Assembly: GCA_018970175.1 (NCBI GenBank)
Contig: JAGWWV010000010.1
Span: 1-56,016, forward strand
DNA length: 56,016 nt
Origin: Acidobacteriota bacterium
GTDB lineage: Bacteria > Actinomycetota > Acidimicrobiia > Acidimicrobiales > Ilumatobacteraceae
Direction: 5' to 3'
Within the stretch, counting starts at the first letter, position 1. Each line of letters starts with the position of its first letter. The translations under genes and the position numbers were made by a program. The notes below the pieces were generated by a model. That model saw nothing but the letters and a program-made list of their open reading frames with translations, had not been told where the DNA came from and searched no databases. Shown in pieces: positions 42,899-51,332 of the stretch.

Positions 42899-43408
42899 TT
42901 ATTCCGGGTCGGAGGCGTCGTCCGAGGGCGCGTCCGGGGCACCGTCGGAGGGCGCGTCTCGGTCGTCGAACACCCCGTGCCGACTGGCCCACAGTCCGTT
43001 CAAGCCCAATCCGAGCATCGGCACGAGCACTCCGAATGCAAGCACGCTTCCGGCCTTGCCGTCGGTCGAAGGACGCGCGATCGCCGCCGCGATCCCCACG
43101 ACCGTCTGCACACCGAGTGCAGCCAACATCGGAATCTTCACGTCGCGCGGTGCGACGGTTCCGGTGAGGAAGAAGAGCTGTGACACCGATATCTGGCTTT
43201 CGCGACTGCGCTGCACGGCGGCAAAGAAGCCCAGAAGGAACGCACCGACACCGACCGCGAACAAAGAAAGCGACACCACCACGATGACCACCCGAAAGAC
43301 ATCGTCGAAGACGATGGCACTGACGATGGCGACGACGCTGAACACGAGGCTCGAGGCAAAGTTGAACATCACCAGCGGTGAACGATTGATGGCCGACCCG
43401 GAGTTCAT
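42899..43408 (-). CDS. Four-helix membrane protein of unknown function
   Basis: A 169-residue integral membrane protein. Hydrophobic stretches are VMFNFASSLVFSVVAIVSAIVF, VVIVVVSLSLFAVGVGAFLLGFF, MLAALGVQTVVGIAAAIA and LAFGVLVPMLGLGLNGLWA. The tail is acidic with an imperfect DAPSDGAPDAPSDDASD repeat. ATG 43408 overlaps the glycosyltransferase stop as ATGA, indicating tight coupling. Its position resembles Rv2186c, an unknown membrane-associated gene next to pimB in mycobacteria (synteny inference). Confidence 0.82.
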   Translation of the reverse strand: MNSGSAINRSPLVMFNFASSLVFSVVAIVSAIVFDDVFRVVIVVVSLSLFAVGVGAFLLGFFAAVQRSRESQISVSQLFFLTGTVAPRDVKIPMLAALGVQTVVGIAAAIARPSTDGKAGSVLAFGVLVPMLGLGLNGLWASRHGVFDDRDAPSDGAPDAPSDDASDPE

Positions 43409-44532
43409 GGCAGAGCGCGAAGCGTATTCCACAGTCGCGCCGCGAGCACGTCGTAGGAGAAGTCGGACACCGCACGATCACGGGCGGAGCGACCCATGGC
43501 GAGACGGGCCTCACCGTCGACGATCAGTCGCTCGAATGCTTCGACCACCCGGTCAACGTTGTCTGGATCGTCGACGACGAGCCCGGTGACACCGTCTTCC
43601 ACCGCTTCGGCTGCACCACCACTGGCGCCGGCGACCTGCGGCACACCGCACGCTGCAGCCTCAAGAAACACGATGCCGAAGCCTTCTTGCTCGAGACCCA
43701 GCCAACGGTTGCGACACAACATCGTGAAGACGTCGGCGCATCCATAGAGCAGCGGCAGTTCCTCGAACGACACGCGACCGAGAAACCGCACCGGTGCGCC
43801 ACGATCTCGAGCGATCCGAGCGAGTCGACCTTCGTCGCGACCCGCCCCGGCGATCACAAGTTCGAGATTCGGTCGACTGCGCGCCATGCGAGCAACTGCT
43901 GCGATTGCAGTGTCGAATCCCTTGCGCGGCACGAGTCGACTGACACCGACGATCAGTTCGGCATCGGCCGGAATGCCGAAGTGTGCGCGCGCCGCGGAGC
44001 GTTCGGTTGCTGTGAGTACCCGGAATCGTTCTGTGTCGACGCCCGGCTGGACGATCGTCGTCGGCAGGGCACGACCGGCCGCGCGCTCGGCCTCGCGCGC
44101 CGGGTAGCTGCCGGCCGCGATGCAGTGCATCGCTCGCCGCAGGACGCGTCCCAACACCTGCTGCGAGCCCGGCAGGCGCCCCGGCACCGTGACCTCGGCA
44201 CCGTGCAGAACGACGGCATACGGCAGGTCGAGGTTCGGGCCGATGATTCCGAGCGGTACCGCGGGGTCGAGAACAACGAACTCGGCACCGAAGTCGTGTG
44301 CGAGGTCGTTGATGCGCTTGACCATCAGCGGGTGCGGCAACAACACCGACTCGCGGATCCGCTCGATGCGAAAGGGTTGTTGTGCGTCCCATTCGCGCGC
44401 ACCCTTGTACGGGCTCGTCAAGACGGCGAACTGGTCGGGGGGCAAACGACGCCACCATTCCCACAACAACGACTGGATTCCCCCGACCTTTGGCGGAAAG
44501 TCGTTCGTCACGAGGAGGTGGCGCCCGGTCAT
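43405..44532 (-). CDS. pimB: GT4 glycosyltransferase, PimB-like mannosyltransferase
   Basis: A 375-residue GT-B enzyme. LLVTNDFPPKVGGIQSLLWEW is the acceptor-side N-terminus seen in PimB proteins, VVLHGAEVTVPGRLPG follows, and the nucleotide-sugar site has VGVSRLVPRKGFDTAI and EGFGIVFLEAAACGVPQVAG (the EX7E block). PimB adds the second mannose from GDP-Man to PIM1 at the inner face of the membrane. The family opening plus neighbours (SRPBCC, membrane protein) supports the name. Other GT4 sugar transferases cannot be excluded. It is coupled to the following membrane protein. Confidence 0.8.
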   Translation of the reverse strand: MTGRHLLVTNDFPPKVGGIQSLLWEWWRRLPPDQFAVLTSPYKGAREWDAQQPFRIERIRESVLLPHPLMVKRINDLAHDFGAEFVVLDPAVPLGIIGPNLDLPYAVVLHGAEVTVPGRLPGSQQVLGRVLRRAMHCIAAGSYPAREAERAAGRALPTTIVQPGVDTERFRVLTATERSAARAHFGIPADAELIVGVSRLVPRKGFDTAIAAVARMARSRPNLELVIAGAGRDEGRLARIARDRGAPVRFLGRVSFEELPLLYGCADVFTMLCRNRWLGLEQEGFGIVFLEAAACGVPQVAGASGGAAEAVEDGVTGLVVDDPDNVDRVVEAFERLIVDGEARLAMGRSARDRAVSDFSYDVLAARLWNTLRALP

Positions 44533-44544
44533 AGAACCCCAGTG

Positions 44545-45681
44545 TTACCCACGCTGCGGTGGAAGGCACCGCAATTCGTCGCGCACCATGGCGTCGGGGT
44601 CGTCGGACGGAACCAAATCGTGATGCCCGACGCGCGCCGCCGCCCAGACCGCGTGTGCACGCACGTGTGGATCGGCGTCGGAGATGCAGCGAGCGATTGC
44701 CGCCCGCGCCGCGTCGTCGTTGCGTGCCGCCTTGTTGCCCAGTACGACGAGCGCGTTGCGCCGCACCCATCGCGCCTCGCGATCGTGGATGTACCACCGC
44801 CCGAAGTTCGCAATGATCTCGGCATCGCTCATCGCGAGAATGGCGACCGGGTCGACGAAAGCCTGCGCCGTCGACGCGTCGGAGTCGACGGTTCCGTCGG
44901 AACGACCGGACCGCGTCGACGGAGGGCACACGTCCTGACAGTCGTCGCAGCCGTACATGCGGTCATTGATCGCCTCTCGCATGGTTCGGTCGATGACACC
45001 GGGCTTTTGGATGATCCACGCAAGACAACGCGCGGCATCGACCACTCCCGGTTCGATGATTGCGCCCGTCGGACATCCGTCGAGGCACCGACGACACGCC
45101 CCGCACCCGTCGGGAATCGGCGTCGACACCGGAAGCACTGCGTCGGTGACCACTCCACCGAGGACGAACCAACTGCCGGAACCTTCGAGAAGAAGATTCG
45201 CGTTCTTGCCGTACCAACCAAGCCCGGCGAGATACGCGGCCTCACGGTCGACCAAGGCGTTCTCGTCGGCAACCACGACGGCACGATGACCAACCGACTT
45301 CAGTTCGTCGGCGACCGCGCCGAGGGCAAGTCGAAGTGTCCCGTAATTGTCGCGCCACGCATACCTCGCCACCCGACCGGCGACTGCACCGGGCGTCTGC
45401 GGCATCGCCTCGTGGTACGACACCGCACCCACGATGATTGATCGGGCGCCGGACACCACGAACTTCGGATTGGTCGACCGTGCCGGGTTGCGGAACGTGA
45501 ACTGCATCGTGTCGGAAAGTCCCCGCGCGTTGCGGTCGTCGATGGCGTGTCGGGCCCGGTCGAATGGCCGTGCCGGGGCGATACCCACGCGGTCGAGGCC
45601 TGCAGCCCTGCCGATGTCGCAGAGCTGTTCGGCGTAGTCGCGCAGCGCGTTGTCGGTGCGTACTGACCAGCTAGACGGCAC
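44545..45681 (-). CDS. queG: Epoxyqueuosine reductase
   Basis: The last step of queuosine formation in tRNA; a cobalamin and Fe-S enzyme of 378 residues. It has GLDRVGIAPARPFDRA at the N-terminus, FVVSGARSIIVGAVSY, AYLAGLGWYGKNANLL, and a ferredoxin-like domain with CGACRRCLDGCPTGAI and YGCDDCQDVCPP, providing two 4Fe-4S clusters. C-terminal HEAT-like repeats (RWVRRNALVVLGNKA) bind tRNA. The start is GTG 45681, overlapping the previous small gene by 11 nt. Other queuosine genes are not in the window. Confidence 0.94.
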   Translation of the reverse strand: MPSSWSVRTDNALRDYAEQLCDIGRAAGLDRVGIAPARPFDRARHAIDDRNARGLSDTMQFTFRNPARSTNPKFVVSGARSIIVGAVSYHEAMPQTPGAVAGRVARYAWRDNYGTLRLALGAVADELKSVGHRAVVVADENALVDREAAYLAGLGWYGKNANLLLEGSGSWFVLGGVVTDAVLPVSTPIPDGCGACRRCLDGCPTGAIIEPGVVDAARCLAWIIQKPGVIDRTMREAINDRMYGCDDCQDVCPPSTRSGRSDGTVDSDASTAQAFVDPVAILAMSDAEIIANFGRWYIHDREARWVRRNALVVLGNKAARNDDAARAAIARCISDADPHVRAHAVWAAARVGHHDLVPSDDPDAMVRDELRCLPPQRG

Positions 45682-45871
45682 GGTGCCGAAGCGTAGGCAC
45701 CATTCCCGCGTTTGCGAGCAACTTCACCGCCCTGGCCTCGTCGAGGCTGAGAACCACGGCCTCGTCGGGATTGCGGCCGACAAGGAAACTGACGACGCAG
45801 TCGCCGCAGGCATCGGTGTCGCGCATGCAGCAGGTGTCGCAGTCGATGGTGAGGGACCCGTTCGATGTCAT
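45671..45871 (-). CDS. Small cysteine-rich protein of unknown function
   Basis: A 66-residue protein from ATG 45871. It has four clustered cysteines and one more in IDCDTCCMRDTDACGDCVV, a CxxCC-x6-CxxC pattern suited to zinc or Fe-S binding, then a short helix LSLDEARAVKLLANAG. An alternative start at GTG 45898 overlaps the thrB stop as GTGA and adds nine residues including one more Cys. It sits between thrB and queG, overlapping queG by 11 nt. I know no function. Confidence 0.72.
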   Translation of the reverse strand: MTSNGSLTIDCDTCCMRDTDACGDCVVSFLVGRNPDEAVVLSLDEARAVKLLANAGMVPTLRHRAV

Positions 45872-45894
45872 GACGACAGCGTGACAACGGGGTG

Positions 45895-46731
45895 TCACAC
45901 GACGATTGTTCGGGCTCCGTCGGTATCGATCGTCACGACACGTGCCCTCCCATCGCCCGGAAGACCGGCCGCGATGCGGTCGGCGTCATCTGGTTGGGCA
46001 AAACATGCAACGGTCGGGCCCGAACCGCTCAACCACGCGCCCACCGCGCCGGCATCGACCATCGCCTCGAGCGCGCGGCGGCTCGGTTCTGCCTTTTCCA
46101 AACGCAGGTCTTGGTGGAGCCGGTCGGCGGTTGCGTCGGCGAGTGCATCGATGTCACCGGATGCCAACGCGGCGAGCAGCAGTGCCGTGTGGGTGACGTT
46201 GAAGACCGCGTCGCCGAAGGGCACCGTCGCCGGCATCTTCGCCCGCGACTCGGAGGTCGACGTGGTGAAGTCCGGAATCCACACGACCACACGCAGGTCG
46301 CAGCCGAGCGGTATTCGCGCGGCGCGATGTCCGTTGGTGCCGACGATGCCACCGAGCAGCGACGCCGCCACGTTGTCGGCATGACCCTCAAGTTCGGCGG
46401 TGAGTTCGATGACTCCGGCACGCAGCCGAGGGTCGTCGAGCGCCACTCCGGTCGACTCGCCCGAACCCAGCAATGCCCCACCAACCCGTACGGCCCCGCT
46501 GAAACCGAGCCCGCGCCCCATCGGGATGTCGCTGCGGACCCAGATTTCACCCGTGCCGCCCGCACGTCGGTAGGCGATCGTCGCCGGGTGAAGGTCATCC
46601 ACGTGTCGTGCGCGGTCGGGCAACGAACCGTCGACTACACCGACCTCGGCGTACAGCGACAACGCCATACCGACCGCATCAAAACCGGGCCCGAGGTTTG
46701 CCGAACTGCCCGGAACGCGAACGCAGGTCAC
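45895..46731 (-). CDS. thrB: Homoserine kinase
   Basis: GHMP kinase making O-phosphohomoserine for threonine; 278 residues. It has VRVPGSSANLGPGFDAVGMAL, the ATP loop IPMGRGLGFSGAVRVGG, ELEGHADNVAASLLGG and the C-terminal AWLSGSGPTVACFA. The length is slightly short for the family (about 290-310), mostly in the middle. The GTG start overlaps the trpD stop as GTGA. thrA and thrC are not in the window, so threonine and tryptophan genes are coupled here by position only. Confidence 0.93.
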   Translation of the reverse strand: MTCVRVPGSSANLGPGFDAVGMALSLYAEVGVVDGSLPDRARHVDDLHPATIAYRRAGGTGEIWVRSDIPMGRGLGFSGAVRVGGALLGSGESTGVALDDPRLRAGVIELTAELEGHADNVAASLLGGIVGTNGHRAARIPLGCDLRVVVWIPDFTTSTSESRAKMPATVPFGDAVFNVTHTALLLAALASGDIDALADATADRLHQDLRLEKAEPSRRALEAMVDAGAVGAWLSGSGPTVACFAQPDDADRIAAGLPGDGRARVVTIDTDGARTIVV

Positions 46732-47807
46732 TGTTCGAGCCGCTTGGCCGCCCTGCCGCTTGCGACAACCAGACGATCGAGGACGGCCGAGGCAGCGCCA
46801 CCATCGATGGATGTTTCCGCAAGGGCGCGCCCCTCGCGCAGGTCGCCTGCAACTCCGGCGATGTGAAGTGCAGCGGCCGCGTTCAGCACGACGGTGTTGC
46901 GCATCGGGCCCGCCTCACCGGCGAGAATCCGACGCGCGATGTCGGCGTTCTCGCGCGCGTCACCACCGCGGATTGCGTCGAGCGGCGCGTTGTCGAAACC
47001 AACGTCGGACGCGTCAATGCCGAACTCCGTGATCTCGCCGTCGCGCAACGCCACCACGCGACATTCACCGCCGAGGGTGATTTCGTCGACCGCACCGTGA
47101 CCGTGCACCACCCAGGCCGAGCGCACTCCGCGCGACCCAAGAGCCTCGACCATCGGGCGCATCATCCACGGCGCCGCGACCCCCACCAACATCGACGAGA
47201 TGGGTGCGGGGTTCGCCATCGGCCCGAGCAGGTTGAACGCCGTCGAGATACCGATCTCGCGACGCGACGGACCGGTGTAGCGGAATGCGGGATGAAACCG
47301 CGCCGCGAGACAGAAACCCATGTTTGCCTCGGCGACGCACTCGGCAACGCCGACCGGATCGAGTTCGGCCGCGACGCCGAGTTCCTCGAGCAGATCGGCC
47401 GCCCCGCACTTCGACGATGCGGCGCGGTTGCCGTGCTTGCACACGGGGACTCCGGCGCCCGCCACGACGAACGCCGTGAGCGTCGAGACATTGAACGATT
47501 GCGACATGTCGCCGCCTGTTCCGACGATGTCGATCGACCGCGCGGCGACGTCGGCCGGAAGATCGACGCGTTGACCCGCGGCGCGCACTGCCCGCAACAT
47601 GCCCGCGAGTTCGGGGGCGGTTTCGCCTTTCGCGCGCAACGCGACGATGAACGCGGTCATCTGCGATGGCGTCGCAGAGCCCTCGAGGATTTCGGTGATG
47701 GCCGCTTCGGCAACCTCGGGGGCGAGGTCGCGGCGCGAAATGAGGCCCGAGAGTACGGCGGGCCAGCCGCCGAAGTCGGCGAGCGGACGTGGATGGTTGG
47801 TCGTCAC
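46728..47807 (-). CDS. trpD: Anthranilate phosphoribosyltransferase
   Basis: Second step of tryptophan synthesis, joining anthranilate and PRPP; 359 residues. It has ATPSQMTAFIVALRAKGET, DIVGTGGDMSQSFNVST (PRPP and Mg site), KHGNRAASSKCGAADLLEELG, FHPAFRYTGPSRREIG and LLGPMANPAP. GTG 47807 follows GATGGA. The frame is open to 48119 through the whiB gene but in a different product. A hairpin lies directly before the start. Other trp genes are not present in the window. Confidence 0.95.
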   Translation of the reverse strand: MTTNHPRPLADFGGWPAVLSGLISRRDLAPEVAEAAITEILEGSATPSQMTAFIVALRAKGETAPELAGMLRAVRAAGQRVDLPADVAARSIDIVGTGGDMSQSFNVSTLTAFVVAGAGVPVCKHGNRAASSKCGAADLLEELGVAAELDPVGVAECVAEANMGFCLAARFHPAFRYTGPSRREIGISTAFNLLGPMANPAPISSMLVGVAAPWMMRPMVEALGSRGVRSAWVVHGHGAVDEITLGGECRVVALRDGEITEFGIDASDVGFDNAPLDAIRGGDARENADIARRILAGEAGPMRNTVVLNAAAALHIAGVAGDLREGRALAETSIDGGAASAVLDRLVVASGRAAKRLEQ

Positions 47808-47810
47808 TCC

Positions 47811-47837
47811 ATCAGTCTCGCGTTTGGCGAGACCAAT
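47811..47837 (-). promoter_or_regulatory. Hairpin between whiB and trpD
   Basis: Positions 47811-47821 pair with 47827-47837 around a 5-nt loop, 11 bp including two G-U pairs that form only in the leftward mRNA. It starts 2 nt after the whiB stop and ends 3 nt before the trpD GTG, so it covers part of the ribosome-binding area. There is no U-tract, so it is a poor terminator. Confidence 0.5.
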
Positions 47838-47839
47838 CT

Positions 47840-48085
47840 CTACGCAGTTCGACGACGCTGGCGAATGATGCGGCGCCGCTCGCGTTCCGTGGTACCACCC
47901 CAGACGCCTTCTTTTTCGCGCGATGCAAGAGCATGTTCGAGACACGCAATGCGAACGTCGCACGTGCCGCACACCGCGATGGCGACGGCCACCGTCTCTT
48001 CGTCTCCCTCGTCGGGAAAGAAAACCGCCGGATCCAGACCCTGGCAGGCACCCTTTTGCCGCCACGAAATCTCTGTGATTGTCAC
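47840..48085 (-). CDS. WhiB-family [4Fe-4S] transcription regulator
   Basis: An 81-residue Wbl protein. Four cluster cysteines are visible: Cys in QKGACQGLD, then the CGTC pair and a final Cys in VCGTCDVRIACLEHAL. The turn GVWGGTTERERRRI and basic tail RQRRR are the sigma-contact and DNA region. There is no AT-hook (RGRP), so it is not WhiB7; the subgroup is undecided. Wbl proteins act with the sigma factor of RNA polymerase. GTG 48085 follows a G-rich GGGGGGCAGGGG. It is found only in actinobacteria and their phages. Confidence 0.92.
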   Translation of the reverse strand: MTITEISWRQKGACQGLDPAVFFPDEGDEETVAVAIAVCGTCDVRIACLEHALASREKEGVWGGTTERERRRIIRQRRRTA

Positions 48086-48110
48086 GCCCCTGCCCCCCAG
48101 CTCGTGAGTT

Positions 48111-48158
48111 CGGTGGCATCGGCCACGTTCCCCCCGAAACGTGACCGATGTCTCACCG
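48111..48158 (-). promoter_or_regulatory. Leader hairpin of the whiB gene
   Basis: Positions 48117-48129 pair with 48138-48150 (13 bp, one G-U in the leftward RNA), and two more inner pairs (one G-U) leave a GGGG tetraloop. A further 5-bp stem, 48111-48115 with 48154-48158, closes below a small internal loop. It ends about 25 nt before the GTG and has no U-tract, so a leader control element is more likely than a terminator. Confidence 0.55.
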
Positions 48159-48174
48159 TGTAGGGGACAATAAA

Positions 48175-48207
48175 CCCGCCCCAGCGGGGGGTGCAAATCT
48201 CACCCCC
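48175..48207 (-). terminator. Probable terminator of the rubrerythrin operon
   Basis: After the DUF3501 stop the leftward RNA has GGGGGTG (48193-48187 complement) pairing with CACCCCC across 7 nt, and an overlapping alternative hairpin CCCGC/GCGGG (48175-48188) directly followed by a U-rich TTTATTG. The two stems are mutually exclusive. Confidence 0.45.
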
Positions 48208-48225
48208 GGCGACCCCTGCCGCTCG

Positions 48226-48831
48226 TCAGTGGTTGAGGTCGGCGGCCAGTTCGGCCACCGTGAAGGGGGCCAACTCGACCGCCTCGAGGTAGTTCGGGTG
48301 GGCGCAGATCAACTGCACGGGCCCGGCCCCGAAGGCGGCCACGTCGTCAGGGCCGAACTCGAAGCGAATGTAGTGAACCGCCGCGGTGACATTGTCACGG
48401 GTGAGGGTCGCGTCGTGCGCCTCGTCGGTGACCGGGGAGATTTCGCGCCCGTCGGCAAGCTTGATGCGCAGCGACCGCTCGATACCCACCAGCTTCGGCA
48501 ACCACTCGCGCATCGCGGCGTCGGACGTGAGCTCGATGAAGATCGTCGCGCACAACTGGCCCGCCTCGGGGATGAGCGGGTTGTAGGCGCGCAGCTCGTC
48601 GACGACTCCGTCTTCGGAAATCACGCGCTCGGCGCGCAGCATTTCCTGGATCTGGTACCACATCGTGTCGCGGCTCTCGAACATCACCGTGATGATCGTT
48701 CCGAGTTCGATGCGACGTCGACGCTTGGTTTCGAGGATCGCCGCCTTCTTCTCGGCGCGCACCTTTTCGTAGGCGCGGAGGTCGAGAATGTCGTCGACGG
48801 TGAGTTTTCTGGAAACGGTTGTGGGGGGCAC
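48226..48831 (-). CDS. DUF3501 family protein
   Basis: A 201-residue soluble protein of unknown function. It has KLTVDDILDLRAYEKVRAEKK, LGTIITVMFESRDTMWYQIQEMLRAER, AYNPLIPEAGQLCATIFIEL and VHYIRFEFGPDDVAAF, ending LAADLNH. This family is almost always found next to rubrerythrin and a CCG-domain Fe-S protein, as here, so a part in the same electron-transfer or peroxide pathway is inferred. No metal or cofactor motif stands out. GTG 48831 follows AAAGGA with 8 nt spacing. It lies 52 bp after the Fe-S gene. Confidence 0.88.
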   Translation of the reverse strand: MPPTTVSRKLTVDDILDLRAYEKVRAEKKAAILETKRRRRIELGTIITVMFESRDTMWYQIQEMLRAERVISEDGVVDELRAYNPLIPEAGQLCATIFIELTSDAAMREWLPKLVGIERSLRIKLADGREISPVTDEAHDATLTRDNVTAAVHYIRFEFGPDDVAAFGAGPVQLICAHPNYLEAVELAPFTVAELAADLNH

Positions 48832-48883
48832 TTCGTGTTCCTTTCTCTGTGTCACTTGTGTTGTCTCTCGCTGACGAGACTCT

Positions 48884-50191
48884 TTAGTTCTCTTCGGGAA
48901 TACCGTAGGCACGCGCCAACAACTGCAACGGGTGACTCGGCGCCTTGCCGGTTTGCTCGTTGATCGCGGTGTTGGCCAGGTGGCAGTCGCCCGCCACCTC
49001 GTCGCCCTCGGCGGCGTTGATCTCATCGGCGAGTTTCTTTGCGATCGGCATGGAGAGATCGGCGTTTTCGGCGCGCAGTCCCCACATGCCGTCGATGCCC
49101 GAACAGGTTTGCACGAGCTTGATCTTGGCTCCGGTGAGCTTCAACAGGTCACGGCTCTTCAAACCGATGTTCTGCGCGCGGAGGTGACACGGTGCGTGGT
49201 ACGTGATCTTCTCGGGAATCTCACCGGGGAACTCGGTGACCAGTTCCGTGCCTTCGGACTTGTGCAGACGCATCAGGAATTCGGCCGCGTCGTAGGTGTT
49301 GGCTGCGACGAGTTCGGCATCGGCGCCACCGACGTAGTCGACGTAATCCTTCTTCAGGATGTAGCCGCACGTGGGTTGCGGTACCACGATGTCGTTGCCG
49401 GCGCGCACCGCGGCGGCGAGTGCCTTCACATTGTCGGCGCCGACCTTCTTGAACTTCTCGACGTCGCCACTGTGCAGGTACGGCGCGCCACAGCACGATG
49501 CGCCCTCAGCGAGCGAACATTCGATGCCGTTCTTTTCGTACACCTTGACGAGGTCCTTGCCGATCCCCGGCTCTTGGTATTCAACGAGACAGGTTGGAAA
49601 CACCGCAACCCTGCCCTGACGCTTGGCGATCACGGGTTTGACACGCTTCTTGAACCACGTCGAGAAACGAACCTTCGAGAACGGTGGAAGCAAGCGTTTG
49701 CTCGACACGCCGGCGGTCTTTTCGACCACCTTGCGGATTGCCGAACCGGACGGCGCATTCAGAACCTTGTTCGCGAGGGGCGACACCGTTGTTGCCACCT
49801 TGCCGAGCGCATCGGTGTGGCCCATGAATGTGGTGGTGAGACGCTTGCGGACCGGCACCTGCTTGGTGGCCTGACGCATCGCGTCGACGCGCAACATGAG
49901 GCGCGGGAAGTCGAGCGCCCACTCGTGCTGACCCGGGATGTACGGGCAGTTGATGTAGCAGAGCTTGCACTGGAAGCACTCGTCGACGACCTGATCTTGT
50001 TCGGCGATCGTGAGCTTGCCGGCATCTTGGTCGTCGTGCTGGTCGACGAACTTGAAGAGCGTGGGAAACGACGTGCAGTACTTGAAGCACAGTCGACACC
50101 CGTGGCACAGGTCGTACACGCGGGTGAGTTCGGCCCGAACGTCGGCCTCGTCGAGGTATTTCGGATGGTTCGGGTCGTACGTGATGGTCAT
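48884..50191 (-). CDS. CCG-domain Fe-S oxidoreductase (HdrD/GlpC-like)
   Basis: A 435-residue electron-transfer protein. Two N-terminal 4Fe-4S motifs, CHGCRLCFKYC and CFQCKLCYINCP, are followed by two CCG modules, CCGAPYLHSGD and the pair HAPCHLRAQNIG / QTCSGIDGMWG, the latter with altered spacing. There is no membrane helix, so it should be cytosolic. By family it accepts or donates electrons to a partner; here the likely partner is the rubrerythrin 118 bp upstream, which has no rubredoxin domain of its own (inference). Confidence 0.9.
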   Translation of the reverse strand: MTITYDPNHPKYLDEADVRAELTRVYDLCHGCRLCFKYCTSFPTLFKFVDQHDDQDAGKLTIAEQDQVVDECFQCKLCYINCPYIPGQHEWALDFPRLMLRVDAMRQATKQVPVRKRLTTTFMGHTDALGKVATTVSPLANKVLNAPSGSAIRKVVEKTAGVSSKRLLPPFSKVRFSTWFKKRVKPVIAKRQGRVAVFPTCLVEYQEPGIGKDLVKVYEKNGIECSLAEGASCCGAPYLHSGDVEKFKKVGADNVKALAAAVRAGNDIVVPQPTCGYILKKDYVDYVGGADAELVAANTYDAAEFLMRLHKSEGTELVTEFPGEIPEKITYHAPCHLRAQNIGLKSRDLLKLTGAKIKLVQTCSGIDGMWGLRAENADLSMPIAKKLADEINAAEGDEVAGDCHLANTAINEQTGKAPSHPLQLLARAYGIPEEN

Positions 50192-50228
50192 CGGTGTGGT
50201 TCTTTTCTTGGTGCTTGTTCTTGTTGCT

Positions 50229-50276
50229 CGAAGACATCTTCGAATCTGCGGGGCGCCGGCGGCGCCGACACCCCGC
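50229..50276 (-). promoter_or_regulatory. Hairpins between rubrerythrin and the Fe-S oxidoreductase gene
   Basis: CGAAGA-CA-TCTTCG (50229-50242) is a perfect 6-bp inverted repeat. GCGGGG (50248-50253) pairs with CCCCGC (50271-50276), with GGCGCC repeats inside. Without a U-tract they may tune read-through or protect the rubrerythrin mRNA 3' end. Confidence 0.4.
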
Positions 50277-50309
50277 GAATTCGTGGAAGTTTTCCTGAGG
50301 AAGATTCGC

Positions 50310-50726
<417 letters not shown>

Positions 50727-50769
50727 GACATCTCCTTTTTGTTGTTGGTTGGTGTTTTGGGATTAGGGG

Positions 50770-51219
50770 TTATTGCTTGGACACAGACAAATCGTCAGCG
50801 GCACCTGCGCACCGCGGACACTTGCCTGAGAACACGATCCGTGCGGCGCGCACGGAAAAACCGTCGAGCCCCGCGACCGACACGTGGTCGGGATTCGGGG
50901 CGTAGACATCGCGGACGTCACCGCACGCGTCACAGACACTGTGGTGATGGTCGTCGACGTTCGGGTCGAAACGCGCAGCACCACCCAGTTGGATGTGCTG
51001 CAACTCGCCCATCGCCGCGAGGTCGGTGAGCGTCTGATAAACGGTGCGCAACGAGATACCCGGCATTTCTGCAGAGGCGACCTCGTAGAGCGTCTCAGCG
51101 GTCGGGTGCATCTCGTTGCCGTGCAGGAGGCGGAAAAGCAGCTGCCTCTGCGGCGTGACCTTCAGTCCGGCGGCCCGGAAGGCGACGACGAGTTCTTCGG
51201 GTGACTTCACGGACTTCAT
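50770..51219 (-). CDS. perR: Fur/PerR-family metal- or peroxide-sensing repressor
   Basis: A 149-residue regulator. The winged helix has KVTPQRQLLFRLLHGNEMHPTAETLYEVA and ISLRTVYQTLTDLAAMGEL; the metal hinge has DPNVDDHHHSVCDACGDV, and the C-terminal GKCPRCAG completes the structural zinc CxxC pairs. Fur, Zur and PerR are not separated with confidence by sequence; the rubrerythrin partner favours PerR. ATG 51219 is used although the frame runs to 51282. A perfect 23-nt palindrome ends 18 nt upstream of the start. Confidence 0.9.
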   Translation of the reverse strand: MKSVKSPEELVVAFRAAGLKVTPQRQLLFRLLHGNEMHPTAETLYEVASAEMPGISLRTVYQTLTDLAAMGELQHIQLGGAARFDPNVDDHHHSVCDACGDVRDVYAPNPDHVSVAGLDGFSVRAARIVFSGKCPRCAGAADDLSVSKQ

Positions 51220-51236
51220 ACTAAATATTGAACCCC

Positions 51237-51259
51237 TAATTCGCAATGCTTGCGAATTA
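51237..51259. promoter_or_regulatory. Fur/PerR-type palindromic operator
   Basis: TAATTCGCAA (51237-51246), TGC, TTGCGAATTA (51250-51259): a perfect 10-3-10 inverted repeat, AT-rich against the background, just upstream of the regulator gene and 73 bp from the divergent membrane-protein start. An autoregulatory site for the Fur-family protein is inferred. Confidence 0.75.
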
Positions 51260-51332
51260 ACAAATGATGCGATCTTGGTCACACAGCGGCTAGCCCCCTT
51301 GCACTGCGTCTCGTGTGTGCCAACTTGTTGAC

